From Prinsepia uniflora (Eukaryota; Streptophyta; Magnoliopsida; Rosales; Rosaceae): 64,000 nt of DNA. The position numbers and the translations under genes are program-made. The notes below the pieces were generated by a model. The model was not told where the DNA came from and searched no databases. It saw only the letters and a list, made by a program, of their open reading frames with translations. Below are positions 53,429-64,000 of the stretch, piece after piece. The stretch covers positions 74,644,863-74,708,862 of the forward strand of contig CM064861.1 of NCBI GenBank assembly GCA_032719365.1, given 5' to 3'. How positions within the stretch are numbered: position 1 is the first letter of the stretch; every line of letters begins with the position of its first letter.

Positions 53429-56328
53429 TGTCAGGACCCACCACGGTTCCACCCCGAAAACTGAGGTAAATCCTGCTCCCGTCTGGCACCCCGACACAAA
53501 ACTAAAGTAACCTCACGATAAACCACCAAATTACATGCCAGACGCAGGAGAAATTTTTAAACATTCCGAAGTCAAAGTTTTACAGAGCATAGTACCAAAC
53601 AAAGGAATAGAAAACTGATACAGAAGGTACACGCACAACGAAAAATTTAAAACACTCCGGGAAAACTCTCGGGTACTCTATGCCTCCGACGCTGCCTCAA
53701 CGTCAACCCCCGCGCTAGCTCCACGACCTGGAGGGAAATTAAAAACAAAAAGTGTGAGTGGACCATAAATAAAAGAAGAGTTTCCAAAACCATTTTATAA
53801 GAAAACCAGGGATTTGGCCCTCCGTTTTGAAATCATACATGCATAACCCATTTACTGAAACCAGTTATAAATCACATAAAGATCATCATAAAAACAGAAT
53901 TGAAAGCAGTTACAGAAATCACGTCATAAACATCATAAAACCATCATAAATACCAAACAAATCATTATCCGATCAAACCTGCTGGACTTATCCTAGTCTT
54001 TAAACTCTCCCGAGTCTTTAAACTCAATCCAGGCCTCAATAATATCAGAGTCTTTAAACTCCCGAGTCTTTAAACTCAACAGGCCTACAGGGGAAATATC
54101 AGTATATCCGAGTCTTTAAACTCCCGAGTCTTTAAACTCAATCCGGGCCCGTCCCCCGTCAAACATAATATCCGGGTCTTTGAACCCAATAATCAGATCC
54201 AGCAAATCCAATCCAAAACCATTTGAAAACCTTTTCTAAATCCTCATCCAAACCCGAATCCGAAATCACCGGTTCGAAGCCCTTCCGGCGTCCAGAACCG
54301 TCATTCCGAACCCAAGTCCGGAAATCCACTTTCCAACTTTAAAACCAAATTCCGCTATCAGAAATTCGATTCTAAAATCGAAAACCTCGATTATCAAATC
54401 ATGTCTCAAAATCCCTTTATAATCATTGAAATTCACTTATCGTTTGAAAACCCCAAATCATGGCATCGAAATCAGAATCCAAACTTTTCTCGTAAAACGT
54501 GCTGAAAACCGTACTTTCTCAAAAAACGTGCAATTATGTAAAACCAACATCACATATTCAACAATCATGAAATCACATGTAAAACCATAAAATAATTATA
54601 GAAAAACAGTTATGCATGCTTGAGTTTAGAGAAGGGGTCCACTCACAGATACCGGGCACGTCACTCGCGTCCCGTATGTCCCGTATGTTCCTCAGCTTCC
54701 TCGGGAAGTCCCGATCCTATCAATAGTCACCAAAGAACGTCACTAACACGTCTACCAAGACTCTCCTAATTTTCCCCAAAAATCCCCGGGTCCTAAACGT
54801 AACGAACCGGAACCCTAAACCTTCAACCTCGCCGAACTAACTCGAATCGACGTCCGAATAACCCGAAACTTATTCCAATAGACTCGTTACAACATCTAGG
54901 CCAAAAACCTAGTTGGAAATTTCCCCAGAAAACACCCCATGCGCCTCCACACCCCGCCCAAAGTGGCTGCGCGAGGGCCTCACGCGCCTGCGCACAGTCA
55001 CTGTTCATCGTCTTCCTCAGCTCGACCGGTCTGAACCGGCGAGAGCAGTTCTACGCCAATCCTTCACCGTTTTCCTCCCTCTCTTCACCAATCTCTTCGT
55101 CCAGTCCTAAGCAACCTATTCCCCTACTCCAAACACTTCGACACAGCTTCTAACCCATCGTCCCTAACTCGAAACCGTAACCCGTTCATACCCCTGTTTC
55201 ACAATCCGGCCACCCAAGTCCTCCCCCGTCAAGGTGGCTACACTAAACAACTCCTAGGACCTCACTGAGTCTCACACAACTCACCAAAAACCTCGACTCG
55301 TACTCAAAACCCACTACTATTGGTTTGAACCTAAATGGCAAAACAGAGCAATTGAAAGGGAACGAGAAATTACCTGTGCTCAGGCCGCAGCCGTGAGCTC
55401 AGCCGTGAGTACACGACTCCTCCAGTCCACCTCCGTCCTCTGGATACCACCGCCAGCCTCGATTGGTCGAACATGGCAGCACCACCACCCAACACCCTCT
55501 CTGTTTTCCTGAAACTCAACCCTTCACACTCGCAAGGTTTCCTCACACCAGTCTTCTTCTCTATACTCAGCCACGACCTCTCTCTCGATCCCTATTTACT
55601 TCCTCAGTCACTAGGATACACCAACACACACAATCCACACTCAATTCTTCTCAATCTCGCCCTCTATTTCTCTCTTGTTCGAACACGGTTGCACACACAC
55701 CTGCACGATTTGAACACGCACATCGTGCACCCTAGAAACCACTACACACTTGCCACATGTCACAATCCCCTCAGCCCTCTCACAAATATCCCAATTAAAC
55801 CTGTACACTTGTCCCAATCCTGTTGCACAATTCCCAATGTGCAAAAGACCAAAATTCCCCTCTTTGAGTCAAAATTACAATTATGCCATCGAAGTTCTAG
55901 ACCCGTATCTTACGCATCCTAGGTCCGATGAACACGTGCCGCCTGTCGTTGAATTCAGGACGACGAGATCTACCTGATGGTCCTAGGTCAACGTGTCAAA
56001 ACCCGATCGTACGAAAAGTCTACATTTCCCCCTTATTTAGCCACTTTACGGTAATGCCCTCAACCTTCCGAACATCATAACTTCCTCCTCGGATGTCGGA
56101 ATCGGGCGTGCCACCTGGCTACGGATTCGTGACGTCCCGAACTACGTCACTGTCATCGGTTAATACCCAATTGACCGCCTGAACTAAAAGTCAGCTATTT
56201 TCCCAACCTAGGGGCAAAATCGTCATTCTACGCTAACATACCTATCGTAACCAACTAACCACCGATTAAGCTCACTAATCCCATCTTAATCACTGTCTTA
56301 ACCCTAATTTCCGGGACGGGTCCTTACA
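53429..56328 (-). mobile_element. Solo LTR 2 (gypsy), nested in LTR B
   Basis: 2900 bp, minus strand, TGTAAGGACCCGTCCC to GGGTCCTGACA, flanked by CTGAT at 53424-53428 and 56329-56333. It keeps donor-like GTGAGTGGACC (54636-54646) and exact complement GGTCCACTCAC (53754-53764), and the two-copy GACGTAG module. GAGTTTAAAGACTC repeats lie at about 53995-54145. Confidence 0.92.
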
Positions 56329-56385
56329 CTGATGTTATGATTATGATTATATTACTCTGTTTATGCTTATATGATATACTATTAT

Positions 56386-59300
56386 TGTCAGGACCCACCC
56401 CTAATCCCCTGGGATTAAGGGCTAAATCCCGATCCCGTCTAACTTACGCATGACACGAAGGGTAAATTGACGACCAACCTCCATGTGACACGTAAGTCAG
56501 ACAAGGGATTCTTGAACCAACCGTACCGAAACTTTCGAACTTCCCAGGGTGTGCCGAATCTACTGTGGATCGTGCGTGTGATGTCTCCATCTCTCTCGAC
56601 CGACAGCCCGCGCCGTAACAACCTGGAGGGTATCGAAAACACGAAAAGACTGTGAGTGGACAAAAATAAAGAATAAGTTTAAAAAATTTCATAAAACAAT
56701 ACATTTATACCCTCCGTTTCAAAAACCAATGCATGCATATCAATTTCATGTGATAAAACCATGTAAGAAACCAAACACAGTTTCCTGGGCCTCAGCCCAA
56801 ATCATCGAAAACCCTTATCGAAAACCATCATTTTCAAGTCTCAGTGAAAACCAAAACTCATTTGAAACCACATTTTCATCCACCGAACCTGCTGGATCTA
56901 TCCGAGTCTTTAAACTCCCGAGTCTTTAAACTCAATCCAGGCCTCAATATAATCCGAGTCTTTAAACTCCCGAGTCTTTAAACTCAATAGGCCTACGGGG
57001 GAAAATATCAATATCCAAGTCTTTAAACTCCTGAGTCTTTAAACTCAATCCGGGTCTTTAAACCCAATCTGGGCCCGTCCCCCGTCAAATGTAATCCGGG
57101 TCTTTAAACCCAATAACTAGATCCAGCAAATCCAATCCAAAATCGTTTGAAAATCTTTTTCCATTTTCGAATCTGAATCCGCAATCTCATCAAGATCTCG
57201 AATACAAACCCAGAACTCATATCTATCTCCTTTCCAGATCCGAGTCCGCAACCATAATTCCGTAAGTCGGTATCTGGAATAACCATTCCAAACCCAAACC
57301 CGGGATCCACTTTCAAGTCCCGAATCGAATCCCAAATCGTCATCCGGAAATCCCGATTCAAAACCCGAAAACACTTTTCTCAAAAACCACTTTTTGAACT
57401 GGGCTTAAACCCCAAAATTACTTTCCAAAATCCTTTTTCTTTCATTGAAATCAAATCGTATTTCAAATCCCGAAATCAAATCATTAAAACTAGGTTCAAA
57501 TCACAATATCCGTCAAATCTCGTAAAACGTGAAATACCGTCATTTCCTCGAAAAACGTGCACAAACCGTAAACCATCACAATCATAACTCAAATGATAGA
57601 ATCACGTATAGAAAACATATAAAAAACATATATGCATGCATCAAGAGTTAGAAAGCAAAGTCCACTCACAGACCATTTCGGTGTCGCCTCGATACGTGTG
57701 CACTTACGCCGTCCCCGGCCATTCCGCTATCCTCGTCTTTCCCGAACCTGTCCAAAGCCCATAACGAGGTTACTAACTACTTCACAAAAGTCCTGCTCAA
57801 TTCCCAAAATTTTCCCGGACTTCTAAGCGTACTTTAAACGGAACCCTAACCTTCGGCCGCTTAGAACTAACCCAAAACAACGTCCGATTGTCCCGAAACC
57901 TATCCCAAAAGATTTGTTACATCGATTAGACCAAAAACTATGTTGGAAGTTTGGCCAGAATCCTCCCCACACGCCCCCCACGCGCCGCCAAAGTAGCTGC
58001 GCGTGGGCTTCACGCGCCTGCACACAGTCACTGTTCATCGTCTTCTTCGATGGGTCGACTGGTCTGAACCGGCGTTCCCGGTTCTCCGTGCTTCCTCCAC
58101 CATTTTCATCATTTTTTTCCACCCGTAGTTTCGTCCAGGCCCTAATTAATTGATTCCACAATTCAATTCGTGAAAGCACGGCCCCAATCTCCTCGTCCAA
58201 GCTTCGAAGAAAACTCAGAAAATCTGAGTTTCTGTTTCCAGCCACCCACGACCACCACGAAGCTCCAGGTTACACCCTAAGGTCCTTCTAACCTTCCTAG
58301 AACTATTAGAAACCTCAGGACACCTCGACAATCACCCAAACCTCACCTCCCAAGCTCGACACAGCAACCGTCTGAATCCCTTGTTTCGGTTCCCGGCCAC
58401 CAGGGCTTCCCCCCATCACGGCTTCACAACCAGACGATTCCTAGGGACCTACTGAGTCGACTAGAACCTACCAAACACCTCGACTTAGCCCCAAACCTCA
58501 CGACTAAACGTTTGAAACCAAACGGAAAAACAGAGTAATCAGAGGGGATTCAAGAAATTACCTATTCTCCGACCGCCACCGTGAGCTCCGCTGGGTCTGC
58601 TCGACTCTCCTCAGGCCTCTCGACACCACCACGGGTTCAATTTGACGGTTTGGTCACTGGAAAGGCACAATCGTGCACGGTGGTTTCTCTGGTTTTTCCT
58701 CCCTGTTTCTCAGGTTCTGCTCACCTCACACACACACGATCACACTCTAGTTCCACCCAAAATCACTCACTAACTCACACTCAGTCTCTGTTCATTCCCT
58801 TGATCACCTGAACACACAAACACACACTGATATCGATCACTTTCTCCCTTAATCTCACTCTCTGTTTCTCTCCAGCACAAACACAAACACGACTCACCCA
58901 TTTTAATTTTGCGCGTGCAAAATCCTAGAACCCACTCGATATAGTGCACGTGTCAAACTCCTATGGTCCCAATTCCAAAAATATCCAATTACTCCTGTAC
59001 ACTTGGCCTTATCAGATTGCACAATTCCCAATGTGACAAAAAGACCAAAATGCCCCTCTTGTTCAAATTTACAATTTTACCCTTTGTCATTCTAGACCCG
59101 TATCCCGCTCGTCCGACGTCCGATGAAGGCATACCGCCTGTCGTTGAACTCAGGACGACGAGATCTACCTAACGGTCCTCTGTCTAAGTGTCAAAACCTT
59201 GTTGTACTAAAAGTCAACTTTCCCCCCTTCATTTGCCCGAATGACAAAAGTGCCCTCAACCTTCCGAACATCATAACTTCCTCCTCGGATGTCGGAGTCG

Positions 59301-59525
59301 GGCGTGCCACCTGTCTACGAACTCGTGACGTCCCGAACTACGTCACAGTCATCGATCAATGTCCAATTGACTACCCGAACTAAAAGTCAACTTTTTACCC
59401 AAAATTAGGGGCAAAATCGTCATTCTACGTCCTAGGTCCAAAAGTACCCAATTAACCACCGATTAATTCAGCTGATCCGTCACTAATCACTTCACTAATC
59501 CCGACTCCCGGGACGGGTCATTACA
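56386..59525 (-). mobile_element. Solo LTR 3 (gypsy), nested in LTR B
   Basis: 3140 bp, minus strand, TGTAATGACCCGTCCC to GGGTCCTGACA, flanked by ATTAT at 56381-56385 and 59526-59530. Donor-like GTGAGTGGACT is at 57659-57669 and complement GTCCACTCAC at 56652-56661. GAGTTTAAAGACTC repeats lie at about 56903-57050. No interior remains. Confidence 0.92.
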
Positions 59526-59965
59526 ATTATGGTTCTCAATTCTGATGCATGCATGTTTTGGAAAACGGAGGGGTAAAATCGTATGTTTACTTTATGGCTT
59601 AAACTGTTTTATAAACTTTATGTTTCTGGTCCACTCACCTTTATTTTTTTTATTGACCCCTCCAGGCCGTGCTACTGAGGTGGACGAGGATCCCGAGACA
59701 GAGGCATAGATTGACATTGCGCACCTGAACCCCACATCTGGGTAGGTTGGCATGTGGGGAGTCCTTAGGAGTCGTGCTCAATATTTGTTTTAAACTTTCC
59801 CTTGTCTGACAATATTTTAATTTCGGACTATTTGTATGACTTAATTATGGATATTTATGCAATTGAAATTTTGTAAGGGTAAAATTAGTATTCTAAGATT
59901 GTGTGTCAGAAAGGAGCAGGGCACGTCCCCGGGTGGTCCCAGTGGGATCGGGACGAGTCCTGTCA

Positions 59966-60018
59966 ACATGGTATCAGAGCACTAGGTTATTGGTCAGCAT
60001 GCTAAGTTAGCGGTCAGT
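59966..60018 (+). mobile_element. Leader of element B with primer-binding site, cut by element C
   Basis: ACATGGTATCAGAGCACTAGG follows LTR B; TGGTATCAGAGC is at 59969-59980. Only 53 bp of interior precede the next LTR, so the rest of B must lie beyond element C outside the window or be lost. Confidence 0.8.
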
Positions 60019-60492
60019 TGTAACGTCCCGAACCTCTATTATTATTATTATTTTAATATGAAATGACAATTTTGACCTTGAGGGAGGAAAAGGTTAACTT
60101 TTGACCCGGGAAGTAATTAGGACTTTGACCCATGACCGTGACGTAGATCAGGACGTCACAAGTCCGTAGGTAGGCGGCACGTCGAAATCGGACTTCGTAT
60201 GAGAAAGTTATGGTCACGGAAGTGATTTTGACGAAACTTACGAACCGAGAACGAACTTAAAATATTATTAAAATATTCAAATCTGTTCTAGCCCTAGATT
60301 TAATCTGAACCATCGTATGAATGACAAGTTTCACTCATCTTATGGCTACTTTTCCCCAAAAGCTGGATATAACCCTATTGGCCCTTTTTAATTATTTTAT
60401 TTTCCCTAAAACCACCCCAGCCGTCCATCTCCTGCCACCACTCAGTCTGAACCCTCCATTTCTATTTGTTTTTTCCCTTTATCTGCACGATC

Positions 60493-60796
<304 letters not shown>

Positions 60797-61407
60797 ACAC
60801 ACATCGTCCTCACCACCTTCATCCTCATCAGCAGCCACCACCACCCTGATATTTCCTCTCTGTCTCCAACCCCGAAACACATCCCAAAACCCGACCCCCT
60901 GCAAACACCACTGTGACCGACTGAGAGAAAGAGGGATAGAGGGACTAACCTGGACGAGCAGACGACTTCGCAGGGAGGAGAACCGTAACTGAGTCACGGT
61001 GGAGAGGTAAGAAAACCTCGAACTCGAAACTGGGTTTGAAACCCAAAAATGGAAGTTGGGTTTCCAACATTTGTTTACGTGTTCTAAGGGCTCTAATGAC
61101 TTCTAGGGACTGAGACGACTGAGTAGGACGGGTTTTCGCATCAGGAGGTGGCCGGAGCAGAGAGCTAACAACGACTGTTCATCGAGGTAAGGGTCAAGAT
61201 CCCGTCTGTATTTTTATGTTTTTGGATAGTTAGAACCTTTGCTGGGACTTATACGATCAATTAGGGACAAGTCTGGACTAAATTGGTTAAGAAACAAGGA
61301 AATGGTGGTCGGGTCAACTCGCGGGTCTATACGACCCAATTGCAGGAATCCGGGTTGGCCTGTCGAGAGGTAGGAGATGATGACGTCATCATGGCAGACC
61401 TGTCAGA

Positions 61408-61615
61408 CACGTGGCCCAGTCAGCATCCGACACGTGTCACATGTCAGTGCACAGTCAGCACTGACATGTCAGTGACGTGGCCCAATCAGGGGCTGCCACG
61501 TGTCACTAACATGCTAGTGATGTGGACCAGTGCCGTGCTGACACGTGGCACCTGTCAGAAGCCGACACGTGGTACTGACATGAAAGGTACTGAAGCAATC
61601 TCGTGATGACACGTG
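61408..61615. promoter_or_regulatory. Cluster of six CACGTG boxes in LTR C
   Basis: CACGTG at 61408, 61431, 61497, 61542, 61566 and 61610, mostly in the context GACACGTGGC, with GACGTGG at about 61475. CACGTG and ACGTGGC are binding cores for plant bZIP and bHLH factors (G-box and ABRE). Function here is inferred. Confidence 0.6.
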
Positions 61616-62960
61616 GCAATGTCAAATGACATTAGCAATGACGTCATGCTAACGTTAGCAGTTACTGTAGCACCGTTGACCGTGTGTTGACCAGGTGCGT
61701 GGGGGCACGTGTGAATTGTTTTTTTTTGTGGGACCAGTACCATTTTCAAGGTTTCGATGATACGGAACAAATGGATGTGGTTTCGTGTCGATCGGAGTTC
61801 GTTACAATGGTCAAAATGGGGTTTAAAGCCTCGGGAAAAGTGCCCGGGCTATGTTTCCGACCCGATTTCGTTCTAAGGTTTTAAGGTTGAACTAGTGGGG
61901 TCCGTTGTGACTCTTTGACATGTTATTACTGTTTTAGGAAGTCGTTGAGTAGTGAGGACCGTGTGTGAGTGGGCTATTTGATTTCTAAAGGATTGCATGC
62001 ATAAACTGTTTTACTATTCCACTTTATGATTTAGATGGGGCTATTATGAGTATTATATGGTGGTACTTATTACATATTATGAGGTTTTGGGCATGAGACC
62101 CGTCTGAATTTTATAAGGAATGTTTTCAGGGATATTCAGGGGACAAATGGTAACTATACTATTATTGTGTTGTACTTTCCTAACCTACTATCTTTGTCTC
62201 CTCCAGGGAGGGTCATTGACCTGGGTGGACCCTGGATTAGTCACGGGGCACTGACTGAGGGGATTTAACCCCCATTGGGTTACTTACTCTCAAGAAGGCA
62301 TATTGATTATACCTCGGGTAGTGACCAGGATACCGGGCACTGGTGGACCTAGGGGATTGCTCGGGCTTTGAGACCCTTAGTGGCAACGCGTAGCCTTAGA
62401 ATCGTGACATCATTACTGGGCATCAGGGGTGCCGGGGTTGGGTTTCACAGTGCACTATTATCTTGGTTTTCCCTATTAGATTATTATATGATTCTGTGAT
62501 TTTGATTCTATTATGATACTATATTTACTTCAATGCATGCAAGTTTTGGAAAGCGGAGGGGTAAAACCTTATGATTTATCTATATTATTAAATTGGTTTT
62601 GTAAACTGTTTATTTTCAGCCCACTCACTCTTTAATGTTTTACTGACCCCTCTAGGTCGTGCCATGGAATTAGAGGAGGATCCGGAGGACGAGGCTTAGT
62701 CTAGTTTATTGTGCACCTGTACACCCAAGTGGGTAGGTTGAGCACTATTTGTGTAACCTGACTATTGTGCTCATGTTTTGTATTGTACTATCCCTGGTCT
62801 GACAGCAAATTACTCTGAACTCTTATGTTTAACGTTATTTATTTAATTTGAAGTATTTCTAGTTTGGTTAAGGGTACTTTCGGTATGTTTGGAGTCGTTG
62901 TCAAACGGGAGCGGGACACGTCCCCGGGTGGTCCCAGTGGGATTGGGATGGGTCCTGTCA

Positions 62961-63000
62961 ACTTGGTATTAGAGCACTAGGATTAACATTCAGTGTATTT
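62961..63000 (+). other. Primer-binding site and leader start of element C
   Basis: TTGGTATTAGAGCACTAGG begins 2 nt after the LTR; one C-to-T change separates it from the TGGTATCAGAGC found in Tekay1 and element B. Confidence 0.75.
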
Positions 63001-63074
63001 GGTTAGCGGTTTGTACCTTGTACATTGTCGCTTTAGATGTCTTTTAACTTGTTTTGCCTCTTAATAGTTTTGAT

Positions 63075-64000
63075 ATGCCTCCCCGACGAGATCCCCGTGC
63101 ACGTGTCGAGGAGGAGGTAGGACGAGATGTGGACACTGCGAGTATTGAGCGGGCCCAGCGCCTGGGTTCTTTGATCTTTAACGAGGGGACCGACCTCTAG
63201 GAGGTGCACCAGTGGATTGACCGTTGGGAGAGGATCTTCGATGTCATGCATTGCCCACCTGAAGAGCGTGTGGTGCTAGCTATTTTCCTACTAGATGAGA
63301 GTGATTATCGTTGGGGGCACAACCTCGTACTAGCCGGATGGACCGTCCACACCATCACCTGGGAGACTTTTAGGGAGCGGTTTCTCAACCAGTATTATCC
63401 GAGGTCGTTTCGTAAGGCCCGGGAAGCCGAGTTCTTACAGCTCTAGTAGGGGAGCCAGACGGTGGTAGAGTACAAGGAGACTTTTTGATGCTATCTCGCT
63501 TTGCCGAGACTTTTGTGATCACAGAGGAGAATCGATGCCGCAGGTTTTAGTCTGGACTGCGAGGGGAAATACAAGCGATGGTGACGTCGACTCACTTCTA
63601 AACACTGAGAGATCTGACTGATGCTACAACTAGAGTCGACGCCAACCTTCTAGCACAGCAGCGGGCTGCTGGGGAGACACGGTGACGTGATTGTCCTCAC
63701 CTTGGATTTTCTGGCCATCGGGGCTCGAAAAGGAGACATCCTAGGGGATCTTCATCTTCAAGCAATCGGGGACGCTTCGGTGGGTTTGGGAGCCCCCAGA
63801 GGTCGGGGCAGAGATTCTGTTCTTGGAAACATCAGTACTCACCCATGAGCGACTCACCGAGTGGATACTTGGGCAGGCCGAGAGCAGTTACTTGTTTCGC
63901 CTGTGGAGAGCAGGGGCACTATGCATCTAATTGCCCGTTGGTGCAGGGCAACACAAGTTCAGTACAGAGCTTAGCATCTCACACTTTTAGTAGCCGTGGA
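63075..64000 (+). pseudogene. Element C gag, decayed, running off the window
   Basis: Starts MPPRRDPRARVEEEVGRD and follows Tekay1 gag closely: ASIERAQRLG, WIDRWERIFDVMHCPPEER, TWETFRERFLNQYYPRSFRK. Stops occur at 63198 (TAG) and from 63445 (TAG TAG), and the frame breaks near 63485. A zinc knuckle CFACGEQGHYASNC is recognisable at about 63895-63940. Pol would lie outside the window. Confidence 0.85.

Larger units (their letters stand above)
47624..59965 (+). repeat. LTR B, gypsy 5' LTR split by three nested solo LTRs
   Basis: Visible pieces are 47624-48213, 51864-53428, 56334-56385 and 59531-59965. Removing the three insertions and one copy of each target repeat leaves 2642 bp, a normal length for this family. 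Ends are TGTAACGATCAG and GACGAGTCCTGTCA, then a primer site. It carries one GACGTAGATCGG module (47738-47822), TGACGTCA three times (52533, 52556, 52568), AG acceptor 52852, donor GTGAGTGGGCC 52911, complement GGTCCACTCAC 59628-59638 and acceptor CCCCTCCAG to 59665. The flanks TAGTA and ACATG differ, as expected for an LTR still joined to its interior. Confidence 0.85.

Noticed and set aside
47624..59965. LTR B as the missing 3' LTR of element A
   Set aside because: No polypurine tract precedes 47624, B is followed by a primer-binding site as a 5' LTR would be, its sequence differs clearly from LTR A, and the flank after it (ACATG) does not match the flank before LTR A (GTTAC).

Overview
The window is nuclear DNA of a flowering plant, most likely a eudicot. 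The evidence is intron-rich genes with plant-type GT-AG introns, a plant protein O-fucosyltransferase, a plastid MscS-like channel of the MSL2/MSL3 type, scraps of plastid rps12 and ycf2, and dense plant LTR retrotransposons. I cannot name the species. No bacterial system, CRISPR array, rRNA gene or tRNA gene was seen.

Layout. 1-188 is the edge of a minus-strand gypsy LTR. 189-2410 is a decayed L1-type LINE ending in a short poly(A). 3853-7542 is a complete ten-exon O-fucosyltransferase-like gene on the plus strand (516 aa). It converges on a thirteen-exon MSL2/3-like mechanosensitive channel gene on the minus strand (CDS 8156-20975, 740 aa). Every splice junction in both models keeps frame. 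The MSL introns are swollen by a three-LTR non-autonomous element (10704-13768, TSD CAAAA) and a chimeric Copia/TRIM-like insertion with inverted LTR arms (16116-18318, TSD CCATA). 22812-23731 is a long-TIR DNA element in AT-rich sequence. 24421-24671 is a plastid-derived rps12/ycf2 mosaic. 25368-25927 is a broken copy of the start of a magnesium-dependent phosphatase gene (MDP1).

From 26010 to the end the window is nested LTR retrotransposons. A non-coding gypsy-like element (26010-30639) is cut by LTR A (30640-33414), which is followed by a large non-coding interior. That interior received a complete chromovirus-like (Tekay/Del type) element, Tekay1 (36961-47355, TSD ATAAA), and then the 5' end of element B. 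LTR B (47624-59965) has itself been hit by three minus-strand solo LTRs with perfect 5-bp target duplications. 53 bp after LTR B a further element, C, begins (LTR 60019-62960 and a decayed gag running off the window).

The two host genes look ordinary and intact. The most interesting pattern lies in the gypsy LTRs. All of them, plus or minus strand and clearly diverged from one another, carry a GTGAGTGG(A/G)(C) splice-donor-like motif and, 0.7-1.2 kb downstream in undisturbed copies, a 9-11 nt sequence complementary to it. The complementary sequence contains a branch-point-like CTCAC about 28 nt before a CCTCCAG-type acceptor. The pairing is kept by matching changes on both sides (exact in LTR C, G-U wobble in LTR B), which points to a selected RNA structure tied to splicing of the LTR leader. 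Other leads are a conserved GACGTAG/GACGTCAC promoter-proximal module, bZIP-type motif clusters, and the two composite retroelements in the MSL introns.
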